From: QHXW01 sp963752965
GTDB taxonomy: Bacteria > Acidobacteriota > Terriglobia > Bryobacterales > Bryobacteraceae
Assembly (NCBI GenBank): GCA_963752965.1
Contig: CAVWAJ010000007.1
Location: 496,001-560,000, forward strand
DNA: 64,000 bases
Reading direction: 5' to 3'
The translations under genes were made by a program, and so were the position numbers. Under the pieces are notes generated by a model that was given only the letters and a program-made list of their open reading frames with translations, did no database searches and was not told the origin of the DNA. Shown in pieces: positions 26,789 through 33,429 of this stretch (within the stretch, counting starts at the first letter, position 1; each line of letters starts with the position of its first letter).

Positions 26789-27394
26789 TCAGGATGAATA
26801 GGAGTTCTCCTCTCTGGGAACCCTCGCGGGCTCCGGTGCTGTGCGTTCTCGCGTCTCACCGGAATACCCGAGAGCGCGCCGCACTTTTTTGTGGGCACGG
26901 GCGAGCGTCGCCCCGATCGTGCCCTGGCGCAGATCCAGGACCTGCGCGATTTCGTCGTAACTCAAACCTTCGGCCCGCAGCCGCACGCACTCCAGCTCCC
27001 GCGGCGCCAGCGCCCGGGCGAGATCGCGGGCCATCTCGGCGCGATGGTAGCGCCGCTCCGGGTCGTTCCGGCCGTCGTGCGGCTCGTCAATCTTGTCGAT
27101 CGCGATCTCATTCTTCACGCTTGACGACTTGAGGGTATCGAGCAAGTGATTGCGCAGAACCCGGAACAGCCATGCTTTCGGATCGAGGAACTGCTGGCCC
27201 TCGCTGCGTGCCACGAAGTACCGCAGGAAGATCTCCTGCAAGGCATCCTGAGCAGCGCCCGTGTCCGTAACCATTGAAAGGGCGTATCGCAGCAGCCCAG
27301 CTGCATGGAGCGTGTAAAGCGCCGACATCTCCTGCTCCATCGGATTGAGAGGAGCAGGGCATTGACACTTCGCGGGTTGGTTATCCCGAGACAC
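26789..27394 (-). CDS. ECF-type RNA polymerase sigma factor
   Basis: A 201-residue sigma-70 family factor with region 2 (AGLLRYALSMVTDTGAAQD, ALQEIFLRYF, WLFRVLRNHLLD) and region 4 (LAPRELECVRLRAEGLSYDEIAQVL) recognised. The GTG at 27394 is the longest start; internal ATGs at 27340 and 27328 are alternatives, and none has a clear ribosome-binding site. It is followed by an anti-sigma and a membrane protein with overlapping or near-overlapping ends, so expression is probably autoregulated as one unit. Its target genes cannot be read from the sequence. Confidence 0.85.
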   Translation of the reverse strand: MSRDNQPAKCQCPAPLNPMEQEMSALYTLHAAGLLRYALSMVTDTGAAQDALQEIFLRYFVARSEGQQFLDPKAWLFRVLRNHLLDTLKSSSVKNEIAIDKIDEPHDGRNDPERRYHRAEMARDLARALAPRELECVRLRAEGLSYDEIAQVLDLRQGTIGATLARAHKKVRRALGYSGETRERTAPEPARVPREENSYSS

Positions 27395-27595
27395 CCAAGT
27401 TCGATCTTCGAGTCAAGGTCACCGGAAAGCAATATTGCCTTCAGTTAACCCTTACTGTTGCAATAAGTTATGGATAATGCCGAGGGAGTGAAATATCGCG
27501 GCGTTGTAAAGATGTGGGCCTCGCCGCTCGTCTCAGTGCGCGAGAGGATCTGCATAAGTCGGCAAACACCCGCGACAGGAGCGGGGCGGGCAGGA

Positions 27596-28054
27596 ATGGA
27601 GAACAAGGCGATGCTCGGCATTTCGACGGGAACAGAGACGATTCTGGTGGTAGAGAATGAGCCCGGAATGCGGCGTCTGATGAGCCAGATGCTTGGCCTC
27701 GCGGGCTACACCGTGTGGGAGGCGGCCGACGGTGCGGAAGCGGTTCGATTAATGGAAGAGGGCGGCCGTCCGGCCGATCTGTTGCTGGCGGACATGGCTA
27801 TCCCCGCGGTGAGCGGCAGGACGCTGACGCAGTGCCTGGCCCAGCAGTTCCCCACCACCCGGATCTTGTTTACTTCGGAACAAGCCGACGGGGATGCCGT
27901 CCGCGAGGTGGCGGCGACAGGAGCACAGGTGCTGCCCAAGCCGTTTTCTCCCGGCGCTCTGATGTACAAGGTCCGCGAAGTGCTCGACGAGCCATTCGAG
28001 TATCTGTCCGCTCGCCATGCAGCGGCGGGTGGAGATCACTCTAGCGTGGGCTGA
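27596..28054 (+). CDS. Stand-alone response-regulator receiver protein
   Basis: A 152-residue protein with one receiver domain and no output domain. The phosphoacceptor Asp is in LLLADMAIP, the conserved Thr/Ser in LFTSE and the Lys in LPKPFSP. The N-terminal acidic pair normally read as DD or ED is Glu-Asn here (VVENE), which may weaken Mg binding. The ATG at 27596 was chosen; the frame is open back to 27470, and an ATG at 27611 is also possible. It is divergent from the sigma operon, and no histidine kinase is adjacent. Confidence 0.75.
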   Translation: MENKAMLGISTGTETILVVENEPGMRRLMSQMLGLAGYTVWEAADGAEAVRLMEEGGRPADLLLADMAIPAVSGRTLTQCLAQQFPTTRILFTSEQADGDAVREVAATGAQVLPKPFSPGALMYKVREVLDEPFEYLSARHAAAGGDHSSVG

Positions 28055-28088
28055 TCCAGCCGGGAATATTTCGGTATACTGCAGTCGA

Positions 28089-28382
28089 ATGGCGAACCCG
28101 AAATATAAGGTATCCGACAAGCCCATCCCCGTTTCGGAACTCGTTGAAACATTGAGCGACGGCACCAAGGTGAAGCGCCGCATCCCGCGTATGCGTGCTT
28201 GCAGCGAGAAGGACGCCAAGGGGAAGCTCTGCGCCGGACATCTGAAGCGCTGGTATTTCTTTGGCGACGAGGTGAAACGGAAGTTCGGACCGGAAGCGGA
28301 AATTTACCGGTGCGAACACTGTAAGACGCTATACCTGCCTAGCCTGGAAGAGCAGCCGCGCACCGGAACGCTGGCTTGGTAA
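28089..28382 (+). CDS. Small Cys/His zinc-ribbon-like protein
   Basis: A 97-residue basic protein with candidate metal ligands RACSEKDAKGKLCAGH and a closing CEHC pair, arranged like a zinc ribbon. It has no signal peptide. The ATG at 28089 was chosen over an upstream in-frame start at 28017 because the latter lies inside the receiver gene. I do not recognise the family. It is probably co-transcribed with the receiver gene, since only 34 bases separate them. Confidence 0.6.
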   Translation: MANPKYKVSDKPIPVSELVETLSDGTKVKRRIPRMRACSEKDAKGKLCAGHLKRWYFFGDEVKRKFGPEAEIYRCEHCKTLYLPSLEEQPRTGTLAW

Positions 28383-28439
28383 AAGAAAAACCGCATCGGG
28401 CAGGCCCCTAGACGTACTGGAGCCGAACTCCGATGCGGT
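28381..28439 (-). terminator. Intrinsic terminator on the minus strand
   Basis: The arms 28390-28399 (ACCGCATCGG) and 28430-28439 (CCGATGCGGT) form a perfect 10-bp stem with a 30-base loop. Read on the minus strand, the stem is followed by TTTTCTTTTA. No minus-strand protein gene lies to the right for several hundred bases, so it must end an RNA. The loop contains GGAG-TTCGG-CTCC (minus strand), which shares bases with the left arm and could form a competing hairpin. Confidence 0.6.
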
Positions 28440-28594
28440 CCGCCCGTGTCGAGCTGGGATCCGGCGGCGGGTCGTCTGGATTCACTGCTGTTCCGCTACG
28501 ATTCCTGGCGAGGTCCGCGTCCGACTCTTCCTACACCAGAAACGCCAGAGGACTACCGCAACCGAGATCCCGGGAGAGAAGTTAAAATAGCGCT
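28440..28594. other. Interval between two minus-strand terminator-like structures
   Basis: A plus-strand frame is open from a GTG at 28446 to 28646 (66 codons) but has no ribosome-binding site and overlaps the candidate RNA on the other strand. On the minus strand there is no ORF. A 6-bp inverted repeat CTGGCG/CGCCAG is present. It may be a trailer or a second small RNA ending at the terminator at 28381. I cannot decide. Confidence 0.3.
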
Positions 28595-28756
28595 AAAAAA
28601 AACCCCTCTGTTGCAACCAGCAAACGATTTCATCGCAAGCGTCTAACCACGGCAAAAACATCGAGCTCCCGCAAGCACGTTGTTTCTCTCTCGCCCGCTT
28701 TGGCCTCGCCTGCCTGTTGCAGCAGAGGGCAGGTTTACAAGTTACTTCGCCAATTC
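28595..28756 (-). ncRNA. ssrS: Rod-shaped small RNA, candidate 6S RNA
   Basis: Read on the minus strand, 28729-28716 (CCCTCTGCTGCAAC) pairs with 28617-28604 (GTTGCAACAGAGGG) with one mismatch, and the helix continues with nine further pairs (28714-28706 with 28619-28627, three of them G-U). An internal open region follows, then an imperfect apical hairpin (AAACA pairing with TGTTT, then GCT with AGC). On its 3' side is a small hairpin CGAT-GAA-ATCG. A run of eight T directly follows the closing stem. Size (about 160), long closed rod, central bubble and terminator all fit 6S RNA, which binds RNA polymerase holoenzyme. The promoter at 28791-28763 fits. No search was run, so another structured RNA is possible. 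Confidence 0.5.
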
Positions 28757-28762
28757 ATCAAA

Positions 28763-28791
28763 GGAATAGCAACCCCGCGGCCAACTGTCAA
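28763..28791 (-). promoter_or_regulatory. Promoter of the candidate small RNA
   Basis: On the minus strand, TTGACA (28791-28786) is followed by a 17-base spacer and TATTCC (28768-28763), with a TGC extended -10 just before it. Transcription would start near 28756, and no ORF follows, which fits a non-coding transcript. Confidence 0.5.
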
Positions 28792-28893
28792 TCCCCGTAA
28801 CGCATTGATTTCGCGTGATGGAGGCGTCAGCCGAAGCTGAAATCTGAGGCGGCGTGGTATGGGACTGTGGCGCTATGACACAATCGAGAGTTT

Positions 28894-30282
28894 ATGTCTC
28901 GACGGGGTTCGCTGGCATTCTTCCTCCTTTTCCTGGTCTCTCCCGCCTTCGGCCAAACCGATGAGGAGAGTCTGCGGGTCTACAACGAGCATCCACGGCT
29001 TCTGTTGGGGACGCACCGCCTTCAACTGCTGCGGAAGGAGCGGGAACGCCGTTCTCTAAGGTGGCAGCAGTTCGAGTTGCTGATGGCCGGCCACGCGCCG
29101 ATGCCCGAACCGGGCTTTGCGGGCGCCCTGTACTACCGGGTGGCCGGCAACGAGGCGAGCGGTCGGGCCGCCGTGAACTGGGCGCTGGGACCCGGAAGCG
29201 ACCTACGGCAACTCGCCCTGGTGTTCGACTGGTGCCAGGACCTGCTTTCGCCCGCGCAATCCCGAGCTGTTGCTACCAAGCTGGCCAAGGGCATTGACCA
29301 ACTCGCGCACGATCATTCGATCCCGGCCATGCGAGCACGGGCATTCGCCGCCATAGCACTGGCGGACCATCAGCAGGAACTCTCGGAACGAGAACTCGGC
29401 CGCGTGATCCGCGGTTGGTGGAGGGGCGAAATCGCTCCCGCCCTCGAAGGTGGACGCAACGTGGTGGGACGCGACGAATTTTACCCACTCTTTGAAATGC
29501 TGCATGCTGTGCGCGACAATCTCAACATCGATCTGCGCGAGTCCGCCGTCGCCTTCTTCAAAGCGCTACCCCTTTACGATCTAGCGAGTTACTACCCGGC
29601 GTCGTACCCGGCGCCAGAGGGCGAATACCGCATCCCATGCACCAAGGGTGCGGAAGAGCCAGACGTGCGGCGTGCGGCCATGGCGCGAGCGGCCGAGTTG
29701 GCCATGGTCCCGTATGACACCAATGCCCCTGAAATCCAGCTCCTACAAGGTTGGCTCATGCACGACAATTACCTGCTGCGCAGCACGCTGGGCGCTCCGT
29801 ACGAATTCTTGTGGGCCAATCCATACCATCCGGGGCTGGCCTACTATCTGGCACCCCTGGTTTTTCATGACGACACGTTCGGGCGCCTGTTTGTGCGATC
29901 GAGTTGGGACGAATCGGCGCGCTGGCTGGGATATTTCGACGGAGAAGTACAGCTTTTCGAAAACGGCAGCGTGACGATACTGAATCCCGTGCTGGCGAGC
30001 GAGCCGATGTCATTGGACACGGCGGTGATCTTCTTCGGTAAGAACGCACAGAAGTTTCAGACCATCCTCAATGAAGACGAGGAGGTGTTTGTGCTCGGCC
30101 TGAAACCGCGGCGTCTATATCAAATTGAAGTCGATGACGAGGAAATGACTGAGGGGAAAACCGATCCCGGGGGCATTCTGGAGCTGAAACTGCCGCACAA
30201 AGTGCAGGTCGGTGTGCGGATCCGTGAGGCGCCATCTTTCGGTTCCGGTTCAGGCGACCCGGCGAAAAAGGCCTCTCTCTGA
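28894..30282 (+). CDS. Exported protein, possible alpha/alpha-toroid polysaccharide lyase-like
   Basis: A 462-residue protein with a signal peptide (SLAFFLLFLVSPAFGQ). The first two thirds are helical, with NEHPRLLLGTHRLQLL at the start, a pattern seen at the beginning of heparinase II/III- and alginate-lyase-like proteins. The last third is beta-rich (LFVRSSWDESARWLGYFDG), also as in those families. No catalytic residues can be placed with confidence. The start ATG has no strong ribosome-binding site. It follows the RNA-containing interval and stands alone; the next gene is 114 bases downstream, past a small hairpin. Confidence 0.55.
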   Translation: MSRRGSLAFFLLFLVSPAFGQTDEESLRVYNEHPRLLLGTHRLQLLRKERERRSLRWQQFELLMAGHAPMPEPGFAGALYYRVAGNEASGRAAVNWALGPGSDLRQLALVFDWCQDLLSPAQSRAVATKLAKGIDQLAHDHSIPAMRARAFAAIALADHQQELSERELGRVIRGWWRGEIAPALEGGRNVVGRDEFYPLFEMLHAVRDNLNIDLRESAVAFFKALPLYDLASYYPASYPAPEGEYRIPCTKGAEEPDVRRAAMARAAELAMVPYDTNAPEIQLLQGWLMHDNYLLRSTLGAPYEFLWANPYHPGLAYYLAPLVFHDDTFGRLFVRSSWDESARWLGYFDGEVQLFENGSVTILNPVLASEPMSLDTAVIFFGKNAQKFQTILNEDEEVFVLGLKPRRLYQIEVDDEEMTEGKTDPGGILELKLPHKVQVGVRIREAPSFGSGSGDPAKKASL

Positions 30283-30346
30283 CGCGGGATCAATATTAAA
30301 CGCAGCCGTAATCGGGCCGTCATTCTAGCGATTTACACTCTGTCGA

Positions 30347-30367
30347 GGCGTCCCTTGTCTGGACGCC
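30347..30367. other. Hairpin in the leader of the His-rich peptide gene
   Basis: GGCGTCC (30347-30353) and GGACGCC (30361-30367) form a perfect 7-bp stem with a 7-base loop, about 30 bases before the ATG at 30397. No T run follows. It could be a weak terminator of the upstream gene or a leader element. Confidence 0.35.
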
Positions 30368-30396
30368 CGTTTCATGCATCCACGAGAGGAGCAGAG

Positions 30397-30612
30397 ATGT
30401 CCGAAAATCACAAAGGCGCCGATCATCACAACGAAGCCGCAGCGCATCACGAGGAGGCTGCGAAACACCACCGCGAGGCGGCCCGGCATTATGAAGCCGG
30501 TGACCACGAGAAGGCGGGCCATCACGCCCACGTCGCCCACGGCCACAGCTTGCACGCGGCCCATCACGCAGAAGAGGCCAGCAAGCATCACGCCCAGGAA
30601 CACGGCCACTAG
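30397..30612 (+). CDS. Small histidine-rich protein
   Basis: A 71-residue protein with 21 His, mostly as HH pairs in a helix-like Ala/Glu background (AAAHHEEAAKHHREAARHYEAG). It has no signal peptide. The ATG at 30397 has GAGGAG upstream; the frame opens at 30355, but the extra residues are not His-rich. Similar small His-rich proteins exist in other bacteria without a known role, and metal (Ni, Cu or Zn) binding is the simplest idea. The gene lies just before polyphosphate kinase, and His-rich segments can also bind polyphosphate, so a link is possible but unproven. Confidence 0.7.
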   Translation: MSENHKGADHHNEAAAHHEEAAKHHREAARHYEAGDHEKAGHHAHVAHGHSLHAAHHAEEASKHHAQEHGH

Positions 30613-30750
30613 CAACAAGATCCGCAAGGCGCCGGGTACGCGCAGCGTGGCGGCCGGCGCTTTGGCATATTTCACTGCGAGCCACATGCTACGCTACAAA
30701 GCTGAGAAACCATCGTGCCTAAGAGAGCCCGTGCAAGGAGGGACCGCGAC

Positions 30751-32910
30751 ATGAATACTGCCGCCTCAGCCAACGAAAAGGCCGAGAATCCGGAAGCGTC
30801 TACCGTCCCGCTCCCAACCACGGATCTCAGCGCCAAGGAGTTGTATCTGAACCGCGAGCTCAGCCTGCTCGCGTTTCAGCGCCGGGTCCTCGAAGAGGCG
30901 GAGGACGAAAGCAATCCCCTGCTGGAACGCGTCAAGTTTCTGGCAATTCTTGGCTCGAACATCGACGAGTTCTTCATGGTCCGTGTGTCGGGATTACTGG
31001 AACAGGTGGATGCAGGCATCCTTGAAGTTGGCGCCGACGGCATGGGGCCCGCCGCCCAGCTGGTCACCATCCGGCGCGAGGTGAAGAAGCTTCTCGCCGA
31101 CGCGCACAAGTGCCTTTCCGGCAGTGTGCTCCCGGCGCTCGAAACAGCCGGCATGCAGATTCTGGATTATCCGGCGCTGACTACCACACAACTGGCGCTG
31201 GTAAATACGTATTTCACTGAGAGTATCTTCCCCGTGCTTACGCCGCTGGCCTTCGACCCCGGGCGGCCGTTTCCGCACATCTCAAATTTGAGTGTCAATC
31301 TCGCGGTGCTGATTCGCGACAGCAAAGGCGTGGAGCATTTCGCGCGTGTAAAGGTTCCCGACTCGCTGCCGCCGTTCATTCCGCTCCGCGCCAAGAAGAA
31401 GAACCTCAAGCGCCACCGGCCGCAGGAAAACGAAGAATTCGTGTGGATCGAGCAGGTGATTGCGGGCAATCTCTCGGCGCTGTTCCGCGGCATGGAGATC
31501 ATCGAAGCGCACGCCTTTCATGTCACCAGAGACGCCGACATCGAGATCCAGGAACTGGAGGCCGAGGACTTGCTCGAGACCATCGAGGAGAGTATCCGGC
31601 AGCGGCGGTTTGGCAGGGTGATCCGGATCGAGGTGGGTGACGACATGCCCGCTCACATCCTCGAGATTCTGATGAGCAATCTCGAGATCGACTCCAGCCA
31701 GGTTTACCGTGTGAAAGGCCCGCTATCCCTGAGCCGTCTGATGCAAGTGTATTCGCTGGAGCGGCCCGATTTGAAAGAGACTCCGTTCCAGCCCGCCGTG
31801 CCGCGAGCGCTCACCGATCACTCCGACGAGGATGACCTGTTCGCGCTAATTCGGCGCCAGAATATTCTCCTCCACCATCCGTTCGATTCCTTTCAGCCGG
31901 TAGTGGATTTTATCTCCAAGGCGGCGCGAGACCCGAACGTGCTTGCGATCAAGATGGTGCTATACAGAATTGGCAGGAATTCTCCGATCCTCGAAGCGCT
32001 GATGGAAGCGCTGGAGAACGGCAAACAGGTGGCTGTCTTGGTAGAGCTAAAGGCCCGGTTCGACGAAGAAAGCAATATCGAATGGGCGCGGGCTTTGGAA
32101 AAACAGGGCGTGCACGTGGTGTACGGACTGGTCGGCCTGAAGACACACTGCAAGGTCACGATGGTGGTCCGGAGGGAAGAAGGCACTATTCGGCGGTATC
32201 TGCACCTGGCTACAGGCAATTACAACACGGTTACCGCGCGCCTCTATACCGATATCGGAATGCTCACCTCTGATGAAGAGTTAGGCGCGGACGTTACAGA
32301 CTTATTCAATTACCTGACCGGTTACTCAGCCAAGCGAAGCTACGGTAAGTTGCTTGTATCTCCGGTCAACTTGAGAGACCGGCTTGAGTCACTCATCCGG
32401 CGTGAGATTAACCACCAGCTGCAAGGACAACGCGGGCACTTGATTCTGAAGATGAACGCGCTGGTGGACCATCAGATCATCCGGCTTCTATATCAGGCTT
32501 CGCAGGCCGGTGTGAAGATCGACTTATTGGTCCGCGGTATCTGCTGCTTGCGGCCTGGAATTCCGAATATAAGTGATAAGATCCAGGTGACGAGTGTCGT
32601 GGGCAGGTTCTTGGAGCATAGCCGCATTTACTACTTTCATAATGGCGGTGATGAAGAAATCTACCTCGGAAGCGCCGATATGATGCCGCGCAATCTTGAT
32701 CGCAGAGTCGAAGTACTGTTTCCGCTGGAGGATCCGACGTTAATTCAGTACGTGAAAGATCAGATTCTGGCCGTTTATCTGGCAGACAGCGTCAAAGCGC
32801 GGGAGATGCGCAGTGACGGATCCTATGTCCGAAAGCACCCGGCCCGTGGGGGCCTGATGGTGAACACGCAAAACGTACTCATCGAGCGATCGCGGTCAGC
32901 CAACCGCTGA
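30751..32910 (+). CDS. ppk1: Polyphosphate kinase 1
   Basis: Reversibly transfers the gamma-phosphate of ATP to polyphosphate. The 719-residue protein has the N-terminal helical bundle (LYLNRELSLLAFQRRVLEEA, LGSNIDEFFMVRV), the head domain, and the two catalytic domains with LKTHCKV, which carries the autophosphorylated His, and LATGNYN. The ATG at 30751 has AAGGAGG 9 bases upstream and is preferred over the GTG at 30715. The 3' end overlaps the convergent DinB gene by 15 bases. Phosphate uptake (pitA) is encoded about 5 kb upstream. Confidence 0.93.
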   Translation: MNTAASANEKAENPEASTVPLPTTDLSAKELYLNRELSLLAFQRRVLEEAEDESNPLLERVKFLAILGSNIDEFFMVRVSGLLEQVDAGILEVGADGMGPAAQLVTIRREVKKLLADAHKCLSGSVLPALETAGMQILDYPALTTTQLALVNTYFTESIFPVLTPLAFDPGRPFPHISNLSVNLAVLIRDSKGVEHFARVKVPDSLPPFIPLRAKKKNLKRHRPQENEEFVWIEQVIAGNLSALFRGMEIIEAHAFHVTRDADIEIQELEAEDLLETIEESIRQRRFGRVIRIEVGDDMPAHILEILMSNLEIDSSQVYRVKGPLSLSRLMQVYSLERPDLKETPFQPAVPRALTDHSDEDDLFALIRRQNILLHHPFDSFQPVVDFISKAARDPNVLAIKMVLYRIGRNSPILEALMEALENGKQVAVLVELKARFDEESNIEWARALEKQGVHVVYGLVGLKTHCKVTMVVRREEGTIRRYLHLATGNYNTVTARLYTDIGMLTSDEELGADVTDLFNYLTGYSAKRSYGKLLVSPVNLRDRLESLIRREINHQLQGQRGHLILKMNALVDHQIIRLLYQASQAGVKIDLLVRGICCLRPGIPNISDKIQVTSVVGRFLEHSRIYYFHNGGDEEIYLGSADMMPRNLDRRVEVLFPLEDPTLIQYVKDQILAVYLADSVKAREMRSDGSYVRKHPARGGLMVNTQNVLIERSRSANR

Positions 32911-33354
32911 CGCGTCCAAAATCTGCGCGAGATGATGGCGCAGGTGGCGCAGGTAGTCTTCCATAAGATACTCAAGCTCATAGTCAACGCCAGGCGCCTT
33001 CCAGACGTGCCGTGCCGCGGCTCCATCCGAATACCGCATCACGTGCGCCAGGTGCCGGTTATATGCTAACCAGAGTTCGATCAGTTCCTGCCAGCCGCGT
33101 CCGCCGTAGTTCTGCGCGCGCACCCATTCGTTCTGCTGATAGGAGGGTAGTGCAATGACATCCTCGTTCTGCAAGCGCACGAAGCGCTGATGATTATTGG
33201 CGGCTGAATCGATCAGATGACCAAGAACCTCTTTCTTCGACCATTGGTCCGGAGCAGGTCGCGCTCCCGCAGCATCCTCGCTGATCGCCAGCAGACGCGA
33301 GCGGGCATTCTCCAGCGTCTCGTCTAGTTCTGCTGCGATCATCGCCGCGGTCAT
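32896..33354 (-). CDS. DinB-family four-helix metal-binding protein
   Basis: A 152-residue protein with the DinB/YfiT pattern: QWSKKEVLGHLIDSAANNHQR and, near the C-terminus, YLRHLRHHLAQI, giving three His metal ligands in a four-helix bundle. Family members include metal-dependent thiol S-transferases and damage-inducible proteins; this one's substrate is unknown. It lies 75 bases downstream of the giant kinase gene on the same strand. Confidence 0.85.
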   Translation of the reverse strand: MTAAMIAAELDETLENARSRLLAISEDAAGARPAPDQWSKKEVLGHLIDSAANNHQRFVRLQNEDVIALPSYQQNEWVRAQNYGGRGWQELIELWLAYNRHLAHVMRYSDGAAARHVWKAPGVDYELEYLMEDYLRHLRHHLAQILDASAVG

Positions 33355-33429
33355 GCTAACGATGTTAGCACCGAGTCTTTGCAGCGCTGGTGTGCCTTAC
33401 GGTAACTGACCCGGCGACAGGAAGGAACA

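Noticed and set aside
28446..28646. Plus-strand 66-codon frame in the gene-free interval
   Set aside because: GTG start without a ribosome-binding site, overlap with the candidate RNA on the other strand, and no recognisable domain; it cannot be fully excluded.
28595..28756. tmRNA, RNase P RNA or SRP RNA as identity of the structured RNA
   Set aside because: No tRNA-like end or tag reading frame, no GAGGAAAGUC-type RNase P core, and no SRP GGUCAG/GGAAG motif; size and rod shape fit 6S better.
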